This document shows, one piece after another, positions 8,200-16,320 of a stretch of 64,000 nucleotides of DNA. Under the pieces are notes generated by a model. That model worked only from the letters and a program-made list of their open reading frames with translations, searched no databases and was not told where the DNA came from. Source of the DNA: VRUE01 sp963837695 (GTDB taxonomy: Bacteria; Actinomycetota; Thermoleophilia; Solirubrobacterales; 70-9); NCBI GenBank assembly GCA_963837695.1, contig CAWINZ010000003.1:1-64000 (forward strand). Reading direction: 5' to 3'. How positions within the stretch are numbered: position 1 is the stretch's first letter; each line of letters opens with the position of its first letter. The position numbers and the translations under genes are program-made.

Positions 8200-9888
8200 G
8201 TGAACGACGGCTCAAGCAAAGCGCCCCGGCCGTCGATCAGGGTGACAATGCTCCTTGCCTCGATCCGCGCCCGCCTGCGTCTGCTTGCCCGCAGCGAGCA
8301 CGGCATGGCGCTGCCGGCGGCGCTGTTCGCGACGATCTCCAGCCTCGCGCTCGGCGGCGCGGCGGTCCTCTCGACGGTCGACGTCCAGCATGGCGCCAAG
8401 CGCGACAACGGCTCCAAGAGCGCGATCGCCGCCGCCGACGCCGGCGCGAACGTGGCGATGATGCGGCTCAACCGCCACGCGATCCTGCTCAGCAAAGACG
8501 AACCCTGCTTCAAGCTCAACGCGACGTCCGGCGAGCTCGAAGCCGGCACCGCACCGGTGGGCGAACCGAACTGGTGCGCCCCGATCGAAGGCGAAGTCGG
8601 CGGCGCCACCTACAGCTACCGCACCAGCGCCTACGACAGCAGCGTCGGCGCGATACACGTCGTCTCGACCGGCACGGCGAACGAAGTCAGCCGGCGGATC
8701 CAGCTCAGCCTCACCGAATCGAACCTCTGGACCGGGGTGACGAAAGAAGACCTGATCGGGAAAGAAATCGAACTGGCCGAAAAAAAAGGCACCAGCCAGA
8801 GCAAACTCGAAGAACTCGAAGAACAGCTGACGGCGGCCGAAGAAGAATTGAATTTAAGCGGCGGCATCGCCGGCCTGGTCGGGCGCGAAAGCATCACCGC
8901 CAGCGGTAACTCGGACATCCACGTCAGCGTCGCCACCAACGGCAACCTGACCACGTCCGGCAACACCAGCATCTGCGGCGGCATCCAGGTCGGGATCGGC
9001 AAAAAATGGACGCACAGCGGCAACGCCTCGCAGTGCAGCGGCTACTCGGTCACCGAAGGCAACATGGAACTGCCTGCTGTGAGCAGCTTCATGCCCAGCG
9101 ACATCGCCACGAACAACTCCAACGGACGGATCACGGCATGCAGCAAAGGCCTGCCGGCCGAATGCCAGAAAGACACCTACAACGGCGCCTGGAACAGCAC
9201 GTCGCCGTTCAACCCGAGCAACCGCAGCATCAGCCTCTCCGGCAACACGATCCTCACGCTCGGCGGCAGCGACTACTGGATCTGCTCGCTCTCGCTGAGC
9301 GGCAACTCGAAGCTGATCATGGCCAAAGGCGCCCACGTGCGCTTCTTCTTCGACACGCCAGAGAACTGCGGCACCTCGAACCAGATCAGCATGAGCGGCA
9401 ACAACGAAATCACCGCGACCGGCTACCAGCCCTCGCTCGGCCAGTTCGACGTGCCCGGTTTCTACCTGCTCGGCTCAACCACCCACACGAGCCAGGTCTC
9501 GCTCTCGGGCAACGCCTCGACCACCGACGAGTTCGTGATCTACGGCCCCGACTCCTACATCAACGTCAGCGGCAACGCGACCTTCAAGGGCATCGTCGCC
9601 GGCAAACAGATCGCCTGGAGCGGCAACGGCAAGATCGAACAGGACAAAGGCTTCGAAGTCCCGCCCGAGCTGACCTCCACCGCCGGAGTCGAAGCTCTGA
9701 TCGAAACGATCACCGGCAACCAGGCGAGCACCGAAGAAGAAATCAAAAGCTTGGAAGAAGAAATCATCGGCATCCAGAATCAGCTCAACGGGGTGAACTC
9801 GGGCCGCACCTTCAACGCCTCCGCCTACGTCGAGTGCAGCAGCACCCCCGCCGCGACCGTTGCCCAGCAGCCCGGCTCCGGCTGCTAG
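8200..9888 (+). CDS. PilX-like prepilin with nine-fold SGN repeats
   Basis: A 562-residue exported or pilus-tip-like protein. HGMALPAALFATISSLALGG near residues 35-54 looks like a prepilin or PilX-type N-terminal helix, with basic residues before the Gly-Met junction. From about residue 230 to 470 the tripeptide SGN recurs nine times (as in TSGNTS, LSGNTI, MSGNNE, VSGNAT), suggesting a right-handed beta-solenoid. Coiled-coil Glu-rich stretches flank it (ELEEQLTAAEEELN; STEEEIKSLEEEI). ATG at 8248, preceded by AGGGTGAC, would give a more usual 19-residue leader than the GTG at 8200. First gene of the pilus operon. Confidence 0.65.
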   Translation: MNDGSSKAPRPSIRVTMLLASIRARLRLLARSEHGMALPAALFATISSLALGGAAVLSTVDVQHGAKRDNGSKSAIAAADAGANVAMMRLNRHAILLSKDEPCFKLNATSGELEAGTAPVGEPNWCAPIEGEVGGATYSYRTSAYDSSVGAIHVVSTGTANEVSRRIQLSLTESNLWTGVTKEDLIGKEIELAEKKGTSQSKLEELEEQLTAAEEELNLSGGIAGLVGRESITASGNSDIHVSVATNGNLTTSGNTSICGGIQVGIGKKWTHSGNASQCSGYSVTEGNMELPAVSSFMPSDIATNNSNGRITACSKGLPAECQKDTYNGAWNSTSPFNPSNRSISLSGNTILTLGGSDYWICSLSLSGNSKLIMAKGAHVRFFFDTPENCGTSNQISMSGNNEITATGYQPSLGQFDVPGFYLLGSTTHTSQVSLSGNASTTDEFVIYGPDSYINVSGNATFKGIVAGKQIAWSGNGKIEQDKGFEVPPELTSTAGVEALIETITGNQASTEEEIKSLEEEIIGIQNQLNGVNSGRTFNASAYVECSSTPAATVAQQPGSGC

Positions 9889-9988
9889 GCGCCGCGCGCG
9901 CCCCGGCCCACGCGGCGCCCTCCCTCGCACCTCCCGCGCCCACGATTCAAGCTCGGCGCCGTTGCTGCCGAGCTAGATAAGCGAACGT

Positions 9989-10582
9989 ATGAGAGAGGCC
10001 CTGAACAGCAATCCGCTCGCCCAGGCCGCCGTGGTCGGCGTCCTGCTGATCTGCGTGGCGATCTTCGTCATCTCCTCCGGCGGCGGTGGCGAAGAAGAAG
10101 GCGCCGAATCGGCCGCGACGACGTCGAGCTCGGTGAGCACGACCGAAAGCGCGACGGCCGAATCGGCGTCGCCCGCCAGTCCGGGAGCCGCCCTCGCCGC
10201 GGCCGGCCAGGCGGCCACCGCCGCACCGCCGCTGCCGCGCCCGCTGATGCGCGCCTGGAGGGCCAACGAGACGCCCGTCCTGCTCTTCGTCCGCGACGGC
10301 GGCATCGACGACCGGCTGGTCAAGACCGCCACCAGCGGCCTCGCCGGCTTCCGCAACGCCGCCGTCTTCATCGTCCCCGCCCACCAGATCTACCGCTACG
10401 CGGCGATCACCGAGGGGGTCGGCGTCGACCGCGTCCCCGCCCTGGTCGTCGTCACTCCCAAGCACCTCGACCAATCGGTGCCGACCGCCTCGATCAGCTA
10501 CGGCTTCCAGAGCCCGCAGAGCATCGCTCAAGCTGTGATCGACGCCGGCTACAGGGGCCCGACGGTCGACTACCACCCGTGA
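9989..10582 (+). CDS. Membrane-anchored thioredoxin-fold protein lacking CXXC
   Basis: A 197-residue protein with one N-terminal membrane helix (residues 10-29), a long Glu/Ser/Thr/Ala-rich linker (30-80) and a C-terminal domain from about 90. ETPVLLFVRDGGIDD and VDRVPALVVVTPK match the first strand and the cis-proline loop of thioredoxin folds, but there is no CXXC, so redox catalysis is unlikely. It sits 7 bases before pilB and 100 bases after the SGN-repeat protein, so a structural or scaffolding role in pilus assembly is inferred. No named family recognised. Confidence 0.6.
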   Translation: MREALNSNPLAQAAVVGVLLICVAIFVISSGGGGEEEGAESAATTSSSVSTTESATAESASPASPGAALAAAGQAATAAPPLPRPLMRAWRANETPVLLFVRDGGIDDRLVKTATSGLAGFRNAAVFIVPAHQIYRYAAITEGVGVDRVPALVVVTPKHLDQSVPTASISYGFQSPQSIAQAVIDAGYRGPTVDYHP

Positions 10583-10589
10583 GCTGAGC

Positions 10590-12383
10590 ATGGAACCGCG
10601 GGACTTTCCCAGCCACCTGCGGCCGGTCCCCGATTCCGGCGGCTCGACCGCGCCCGCGCTGGACCCGGATGCGGGCGGAATCCTCGGCCTCACCCCGCCG
10701 CGGGTGCGCGGCCGCTCCAGCGGCTTTGTCACCGACGTCATCGTCGACCTCGGCTTCGTCGGGGACGAGGTCGCACGCCAGGCGATCGAGGCGGCCCGGA
10801 CCGCGGGCCGCCCGCCGGAGCAGCTGCTGATCGAGCAGGGGGCGATAACCGCCGAGCAGCTCTCCCGCGCGGTCGCCGAGCGTTACGGGCTCGACCACGT
10901 CGACCTCGCCTCCTACCAGGTCGACATGGCGGCGGCGAACCTGATCTCGGTCAATACGGCGCGCCGCTACCGGGCGCTGCCGGTCGGCTTCGTCGACAAA
11001 GAGACCCTGCTGGTCGCGATGGCCGACCCGACCAACGTCCTCGCCGTCGACGACATCCAGATCGCGACCGCGCTCGACTGCCGTGTCGCGGTTGCCGCCG
11101 AGGAAGACATCGAGTCGCTGATCGGCCGGCTCAACACGCTGCAGAGCGCCGTCAGCGAAGCGGTCACCGAGGGCGAGGCGGAGGCCGAGGGCGAACTGGC
11201 CGAAGTCGCCGACATGGAGGTCAGCGCCGAGGACGCGCCGGTGATCAAGCTCGTCTACAGCATCCTCGGCCAGGCGGTGGGGGAGGGGGCCTCCGACGTC
11301 CACTTCGAGCCCGAAGAGGGGGAGATGCGGGTCCGCTTCCGGGTCGACGGCGTGCTGCGCGAGGCGGCCCACGTGCCGAAGCGGATGGTCAGCGCGGTCG
11401 TCTCGCGGGTGAAGATCATGAGTGACCTCAACATCGCCGAGAAACGCGTGCCCCAGGACGGCCGGGTCAGCGTCACCGTCGAGGACCGCCGCGTCGACCT
11501 GCGTGTGACGACGCTGCCGACGCAGCGCGGCGAGGGGGCGACGATCCGCATCCTCGACAAGGAGAACGCGCAGCGCACCCTCGATGACCTCGGCATGGAC
11601 GGCAGCGCCCGCGAGCGCTTCGAGGAGTCCTTCCACCAGGCCTACGGGGCGGTCCTGGTCACCGGCCCGACCGGCTCGGGAAAGTCGACGACCCTCTACG
11701 CGGCTCTGCAGGAGATCAACGACGTCGAGCGCAACATCATCACGATCGAGGACCCGGTCGAGTACCGGCTCTCCGGGATCAACCAGATCAACGTCAACCG
11801 CAAGGCCGGCCTGGACTTCGCGACTGGGCTGCGCTCGATCCTGCGCGCCGACCCCGACATCGTCATGGTCGGCGAGATCCGCGACGGCGAGACGGCGCGG
11901 ATCTCGATCGAGGCGGCGCTGACCGGGCACATGATGCTGACCACGCTGCACACCAACGACGCCCCGGGCGCGATCACCCGCCTGACCAAGATGGGGATCG
12001 AGGCCTTCCTGACCGCGTCGGCGGTCGATTGCGTGGTCGCCCAGCGCCTGGCGCGGAAACTCTGCGCCCACTGCAAGCAGCGCACGATCGTGCCGCCGCA
12101 GGCGCTCGCCGACGCCGAGATCCGCGTCGGCGGTGACCTCGAGGCCTACGAACCGGTCGGCTGCTCGCGCTGCAACCAGAGCGGCTACAAGGGCCGGGTC
12201 GGGATCTTCTCAGTGATGAAAATGAGCGACAGGATCAAGGAGATGGCGGTCGCGCAGGCCCCCGAGGCCGAAATCGCCACCGTCGCCCGCGAAGAGGGCA
12301 TGCTCACCCTGCGCGAGGACGGCATCGGCAAGGTCCGCGCCGGCCTCACCAGCCTCGAGGAGGTAATCCGTGTCACCGCCTGA
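10590..12383 (+). CDS. pilB: Type IV pilus extension ATPase PilB
   Basis: A 597-residue GspE/PilB ATPase that powers pilin polymerisation at the inner face of the membrane. Order: a short disordered N-terminus, a MshEN-type domain (about residues 50-160; these often bind c-di-GMP), Asp and His boxes, Walker A GPTGSGKST (about 359-367), Walker B with DPDIVMVGEIRD (about 420), and two zinc-binding CxxC pairs (CAHC and CSRC, about 491 and 528). All catalytic motifs are intact and the length is normal. Followed by palindromic repeat copy 1 and pilT. Confidence 0.95.
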   Translation: MEPRDFPSHLRPVPDSGGSTAPALDPDAGGILGLTPPRVRGRSSGFVTDVIVDLGFVGDEVARQAIEAARTAGRPPEQLLIEQGAITAEQLSRAVAERYGLDHVDLASYQVDMAAANLISVNTARRYRALPVGFVDKETLLVAMADPTNVLAVDDIQIATALDCRVAVAAEEDIESLIGRLNTLQSAVSEAVTEGEAEAEGELAEVADMEVSAEDAPVIKLVYSILGQAVGEGASDVHFEPEEGEMRVRFRVDGVLREAAHVPKRMVSAVVSRVKIMSDLNIAEKRVPQDGRVSVTVEDRRVDLRVTTLPTQRGEGATIRILDKENAQRTLDDLGMDGSARERFEESFHQAYGAVLVTGPTGSGKSTTLYAALQEINDVERNIITIEDPVEYRLSGINQINVNRKAGLDFATGLRSILRADPDIVMVGEIRDGETARISIEAALTGHMMLTTLHTNDAPGAITRLTKMGIEAFLTASAVDCVVAQRLARKLCAHCKQRTIVPPQALADAEIRVGGDLEAYEPVGCSRCNQSGYKGRVGIFSVMKMSDRIKEMAVAQAPEAEIATVAREEGMLTLREDGIGKVRAGLTSLEEVIRVTA

Positions 12384-12414
12384 TTTCGTCCGCCTCCGTC
12401 TCTCCCGCGTCATC

Positions 12415-12454
12415 TTGCAGCTTTCTCCCCACGATGGTGGGGAGAAAGCTGCAA
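12415..12454. repeat. 40-nt palindrome, copy 1 (pilB-pilT gap)
   Basis: Perfect 18-bp arms (TTGCAGCTTTCTCCCCAC and complement) around a GATG loop. It begins 31 bases after the pilB stop and ends 61 bases before the pilT start. It belongs to the same dispersed family as 42232-42271, 43183-43232 and 57665-57704. It could act as an mRNA stabiliser or attenuator between the extension and retraction ATPases, or simply be a mobile repeat. Confidence 0.9.
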
Positions 12455-12515
12455 TCGACGCTGTTGCGCAGCGGCTGGTCTTTAGGAATCGGTCCGGGAG
12501 GCCGATCTAAGCGCT

Positions 12516-13688
12516 ATGGCCGTCGACTTCTCAGAGGTGCTGCGCACCATGGTCGAGACGAAGGCCTCCGACGTGCACATCACGCCGGGGGTGCCGCCGT
12601 CGATGCGCGACAAGGGCAAGATCGTCCACATGGAGGGCTTCGACGTGCTCTCCGGCCAGGAGACGCGCGAGATCGTCTACTCGATCCTCAACGACGACCA
12701 GCGCAAACGCTTCGAGACCGCCAAACAGCTCGACTTTGCCTACGCGATCCCCAACGTCGCCCGCTTCCGCGTCAACTGCTTCTTCCAGCGCGGCTCGGTC
12801 AGCGCCGCCTTTCGCCTCGTGCCGCAGGACATCCCCTCGCTGGACTCGCTCAAGGTGCCGCAGGTGCTGCGCGACTTTTGCGCCAAACCGCGTGGCTTCG
12901 TCCTCGTCACCGGCCCGACCGGCTCGGGCAAGAGCACGACCCTGGCGGCGATGATCGACGTGATCAACGAAGAGAACCAGGACCACATCCTCACGATCGA
13001 GGACCCGATCGAGTTCCTGCACCAGCACAAACGCTCGATCGTCAACCAGCGCGAGGTCGGCGCCGACGCGCCCGACTTCGCCCTCGGCCTGCGCGCCGCG
13101 CTGCGCGAGGATCCCGACGTCATCCTGGTCGGCGAGATGCGCGACCTGGAGACGATCTCCACCGCGCTGACCGCGGCCGAGACCGGCCACCTCGTCTTCG
13201 CCACGCTGCACACCCAGTCGACCGCGCAGACGGTCGACCGGATCATCGACGTCTTCCCGCCCGAGCAGCAGGGCCAGGTGCGCACGCAGCTCTCGATCGC
13301 CCTGCAGGGCATCGTCACGCAGCAGCTGCTGCCGACCGCCGACGGCCGCGGGCGCGTCGTCGCCACCGAGGTGCTGGTGCCGACGCCGGCGATCCGCAAC
13401 CTGATCCGCGAGGGCAAGACGCACCAGATCTACGCCGCCGTGCAGACCTCGGGCGCGGTCGGCATGCAGACGATGGACGCCGACCTGGCCAGGCTGGTCC
13501 GTGCCGGCACGATCACCCGCTCGCTGGCCGAGCAGCGCGCCTCGGTGCCGGAGGAGCTCAAACGCCTGCTCGGCAGCGTCCCGGCGATGCCCGCCGCCCT
13601 GCAGGCACAGGCCGCCGAGGCGCCGGCGGCCGCGCCACCCGCGCCGGCTCCCGTCGGCGCGCCGCCCGCCTACAACCAGGGCGGCTAG
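12516..13688 (+). CDS. pilT: Twitching motility retraction ATPase PilT
   Basis: A 390-residue hexameric ATPase for pilus retraction. Walker A GPTGSGKSTT is at about residue 133, Walker B DPDVILVGEMRD near 200, and the PilT-specific AIRNLIREGKTHQI near 292, which separates it from PilB. It lacks the N-terminal MshEN region, as expected. The C-terminal 35 residues are an Ala/Pro-rich tail. The ATG at 12516 is chosen because the protein then begins MAVDFSEVLRTMVE, as in other PilT proteins. Ends 3 bases before pilC. Confidence 0.95.
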   Translation: MAVDFSEVLRTMVETKASDVHITPGVPPSMRDKGKIVHMEGFDVLSGQETREIVYSILNDDQRKRFETAKQLDFAYAIPNVARFRVNCFFQRGSVSAAFRLVPQDIPSLDSLKVPQVLRDFCAKPRGFVLVTGPTGSGKSTTLAAMIDVINEENQDHILTIEDPIEFLHQHKRSIVNQREVGADAPDFALGLRAALREDPDVILVGEMRDLETISTALTAAETGHLVFATLHTQSTAQTVDRIIDVFPPEQQGQVRTQLSIALQGIVTQQLLPTADGRGRVVATEVLVPTPAIRNLIREGKTHQIYAAVQTSGAVGMQTMDADLARLVRAGTITRSLAEQRASVPEELKRLLGSVPAMPAALQAQAAEAPAAAPPAPAPVGAPPAYNQGG

Positions 13689-13691
13689 CCG

Positions 13692-14936
13692 ATGGCCGGC
13701 GCGACGACGTTCGCCTTCAAGGCGATGGACCTGGCCGGGGCCTCCTCGGCCGGCGAAGTCGAGGCCGAGTCCAAGGCCCAGGTAACCGAGCAGCTGCGCC
13801 AGCGCGGCCTGATCGTCCTCGACGTCAGCGAGAAGAGCGAGCCGTTCAAAATCGAGCAGCTCTGGCAGACCTGGAAAGGGATCGACATGCGCGAGCTGTC
13901 GATCTTCTCGCGCCAGTTCGCGACCCTGGTCGCCTCGGGGATGCCGATGCTGCGCACCCTGCACACGCTCGAGGAGCAGACCCAGGACGAGCGGATCAAA
14001 GTGGCGGTCGCCGGCGTGCGCGCCGACATCGAGGCGGGCAGCACGCTGGAGCAGGCGATGAGCCGCCACCCCGAAGTCTTCGATCGGCTCTACCGGGCGA
14101 TGGTCCGCTCCGGCGAGGAATCGGGCCGGCTCGAGGACGCCCTCGACCGCATCGCCTTCCAGGTTGAGAAAAGCGACTCGCTGCGCCGCCAGGTCAAATC
14201 GGCGCTGATGTACCCGGCGCTGATCTTCGGCTTCGCGATGGTCGTCCTCGTCGCCGTCGTCGCCTTCGTCATCCCCGTCTTCGTCGGCATCTTCGAACAG
14301 ATCGCCGAAGAAAACCCGGGCGAAAAGGCCGAACTGCCGATCCCGACCCAGATTTGCGTCACCGCCTCGGATGCGATCACCGGCTTCTGGTTCATCCTCA
14401 TCCCCGGCATCGTGATCGGCTTCATCCTCTTCTTCCGCTGGAAGCGGACCTCGACGGGCAAAGAGATGTGGGACCGCTTTGTCCTGCGCCTGCCGGCCAA
14501 AATCGGCGACGTGATCCAGAAGGTCGCGCTGGCGCGCTGGTCGCGCACCTTCTCGGGCTCGGTCTCGGCCGGCGTGCCGATGCTGCAGGCGATCAAACTG
14601 ACCGGCGAGACGGCCGGCAACATCGTGCTCGAGCAGGCGATGGACGACGTCTATGACTCGGTCAAGCGCGGCGGCTCGCTGGCCGGGCCGATCGAACGCA
14701 ACCCGATCTTCCCGCCGATGGTCGGCCACATGGTCGCCGTCGGCGAGGAAACCGGTCAGCTGGAACACATGCTGACCAAGATCGCCGACTTCTATGAGGA
14801 CGAGGTCGACGCCAAGGTCAAAGCCCTGACCTCACTGATCGAGCCGATCATGATCGTCTTCGTCGGCGGTGTGGTCGGCTTCATAGTGATCGCGATGTAC
14901 CTGCCGATCTTCAGCCTCTACGACAAGATCCGCTGA
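13692..14936 (+). CDS. pilC: Type IV pilus inner-membrane platform protein PilC
   Basis: A 414-residue GspF/PilC protein that couples PilB/PilT to the pilus fibre. It has two GspF domains (about 70-190 and 275-400) containing FSRQFATLVASGMPMLR and the matching FSGSVSAGVPMLQA, and membrane segments near 170-200, 230-250 and 385-410. Length and domain order are normal. This is the last gene of the first half of the pilus locus; a minus-strand ATPase gene ends 16 bases downstream. Confidence 0.95.
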   Translation: MAGATTFAFKAMDLAGASSAGEVEAESKAQVTEQLRQRGLIVLDVSEKSEPFKIEQLWQTWKGIDMRELSIFSRQFATLVASGMPMLRTLHTLEEQTQDERIKVAVAGVRADIEAGSTLEQAMSRHPEVFDRLYRAMVRSGEESGRLEDALDRIAFQVEKSDSLRRQVKSALMYPALIFGFAMVVLVAVVAFVIPVFVGIFEQIAEENPGEKAELPIPTQICVTASDAITGFWFILIPGIVIGFILFFRWKRTSTGKEMWDRFVLRLPAKIGDVIQKVALARWSRTFSGSVSAGVPMLQAIKLTGETAGNIVLEQAMDDVYDSVKRGGSLAGPIERNPIFPPMVGHMVAVGEETGQLEHMLTKIADFYEDEVDAKVKALTSLIEPIMIVFVGGVVGFIVIAMYLPIFSLYDKIR

Positions 14937-14952
14937 GGCTTCCTATTCCGGA

Positions 14953-16152
14953 CTAAATGCGAGCGGGGTCCAGCTCGGCGACGTAGCGGCGGAAGAGGGG
15001 GTCGGTGATCTTCCAACCTCGGCCTGCGCCCTTCGACTCGACGATGCCGGCGTCGTGAAGGGCGCTGACCGCTCGCTTCACCTCGGCATCGGAGTTGTCG
15101 CCACCCGCATAGATGGCTTCATCTTGAGCTATTGCGTGGACCACCTTCAATGCTCGTCGGCCGGTGACTCTGCCTTTGAGTTTCTTGATCCGGTCGATCG
15201 TCTGCTCGTGCTTGCCGCGATCGCGCCGTCGTGCGGTTTGGAAGCCGGCCTCCACCAGGTTCGAGTCGATCTGTTTCGTCTGGGCGAAGATCGAAGCCAG
15301 GTGCGCCTGCTGGGCGATCAGCATGGTCGAACGGGGGTGGTGCTCGCCGAGGTCGATCAGCCTGCCGATGGCCGCGTCGTCGATCGTGCAGCCGTCTTTG
15401 TCCAGACGCTCCCGGATTCCGCCTTCCCAGTCGGTCGCGTCGATCGGCGTCAGGTCGTAGAACCCGCCGAAGTTGCTGAAGGGCCGCTTGTTCTCGCCGA
15501 AGATGTCTTTCATCAGGTGCTCGATCGAGCCGGCGAAGAGGAATGAGACCTGCGATGCGCGCTGGAAGACGGCTCTCATCTGCTGTTGGCGCGTTTGCGC
15601 CTGACTGTCCTCGAAGTCAAGGATGCTCTGGAACTCGTCGAGAAAAAGGACGAGTCGCTTTCCATCCCTCTGCGCCACTTCCTGCGGCAGGCGAAGCGCA
15701 TACTCCCAGTAGCGCTCCGGGTCCCGTTTGGCGAAGCCCGGCTCGAAGGCCATCTCGATGTCGTCGCCCAGTTCGCCGCTCACGGTCGCGATCGCACGGA
15801 CCTGCGCGTTGCTCAGCGCGCGCCGGCCCTTCGAGCGCACTTCGTGGAGCAGGCGCCTCAGGGTCGGCCTGTTCGCAATGGTCTGGGTAACGATCGCTTC
15901 GGCGAGATTGGTCAGGTCGGCCGCCTCCCAGAGGTCGATCGACGCGGTGTAGATCCCCTGACCTCTGAGTCGGTCGATCGCGGCATCGCAGGCGGTCGTC
16001 TTTCCAGTGCGGCGGGGAGCCGCGACGATCAGATTCGTCGCGGCCTCAAGCGTGGCGGCAATCTCCTCGACGTCGTGCCCGCGGCCAATCAATTCTCCGG
16101 CCGGGATTGGATCGTCGGTGGGAAACAACTCTCCAGATGGAACTCTTTTCAT
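14953..16152 (-). CDS. STAND/COG1672-like AAA ATPase with C-terminal winged helix
   Basis: About 399 residues. Walker A is AAPRRTGKTT near residue 40 and Walker B is LVLFLDEFQS near 180; LFAGSIEHLMKDIF after it is typical of the archaeal-type COG1672 ATPases. The C-terminus (NSDAEVKRAVSALHDAGIV...RGWKITDPLFRRYV) is a winged helix. The start ATG 16152 gives MKRVPSGELFPTDD, which places GRGHDVEEI (the usual N-terminal box) at the right distance. Such orphan ATPases are common in toxin-antitoxin and defence neighbourhoods; its partner is unknown. Divergent from the Fic gene. Confidence 0.72.
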   Translation of the reverse strand: MKRVPSGELFPTDDPIPAGELIGRGHDVEEIAATLEAATNLIVAAPRRTGKTTACDAAIDRLRGQGIYTASIDLWEAADLTNLAEAIVTQTIANRPTLRRLLHEVRSKGRRALSNAQVRAIATVSGELGDDIEMAFEPGFAKRDPERYWEYALRLPQEVAQRDGKRLVLFLDEFQSILDFEDSQAQTRQQQMRAVFQRASQVSFLFAGSIEHLMKDIFGENKRPFSNFGGFYDLTPIDATDWEGGIRERLDKDGCTIDDAAIGRLIDLGEHHPRSTMLIAQQAHLASIFAQTKQIDSNLVEAGFQTARRRDRGKHEQTIDRIKKLKGRVTGRRALKVVHAIAQDEAIYAGGDNSDAEVKRAVSALHDAGIVESKGAGRGWKITDPLFRRYVAELDPARI

Positions 16153-16168
16153 ACATAAGCATTCTAGC

Positions 16169-16200
16169 ATTTTTTGCTGGGGCGACACTCATTTTTTGCT
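16169..16200 (-). promoter_or_regulatory. Twin 10-mers upstream of the ATPase gene
   Basis: ATTTTTTGCT occurs at 16169-16178 and 16191-16200, two helical turns (22 bases) apart, in the AT-rich promoter of the minus-strand ATPase. The spacing suggests a pair of binding sites for a dimeric regulator. Confidence 0.4.
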
Positions 16201-16247
16201 AGCCCCTACCACAGGTTCCGCTGAGGCCCGCCGGGCATTCGCCGGCT

Positions 16248-16280
16248 AACCTTGGAAAGTTGACCGAGAAATCCAAGGTT
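16248..16280. promoter_or_regulatory. Inverted repeat A upstream of fic
   Basis: AACCTTGGA and TCCAAGGTT, 9-bp perfect arms with a 15-base spacer. It precedes a second palindrome with related arms (16290-16318). Together they form a likely operator pair or RNA hairpins controlling the Fic gene. Confidence 0.5.
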
Positions 16281-16289
16281 ATGCGCTAA

Positions 16290-16318
16290 CCTTTCAAAGC
16301 TCGCCGAACTTTGAAAGG
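16290..16318 (+). promoter_or_regulatory. Inverted repeat B covering the fic ribosome-binding site
   Basis: CCTTTCAAAG and CTTTGAAAGG, 10-bp arms with a 9-base loop, ending two bases before the GTG start. The right arm contains GAAAGG, the only Shine-Dalgarno-like sequence, so a hairpin in the mRNA would hide it; as DNA it could be an operator. Confidence 0.5.
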
Positions 16319-16320
16319 AT

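Noticed and set aside
12531..14768. 745-codon minus-strand frame over pilT and pilC
   Set aside because: Shadow frame of two genes with full catalytic motifs.
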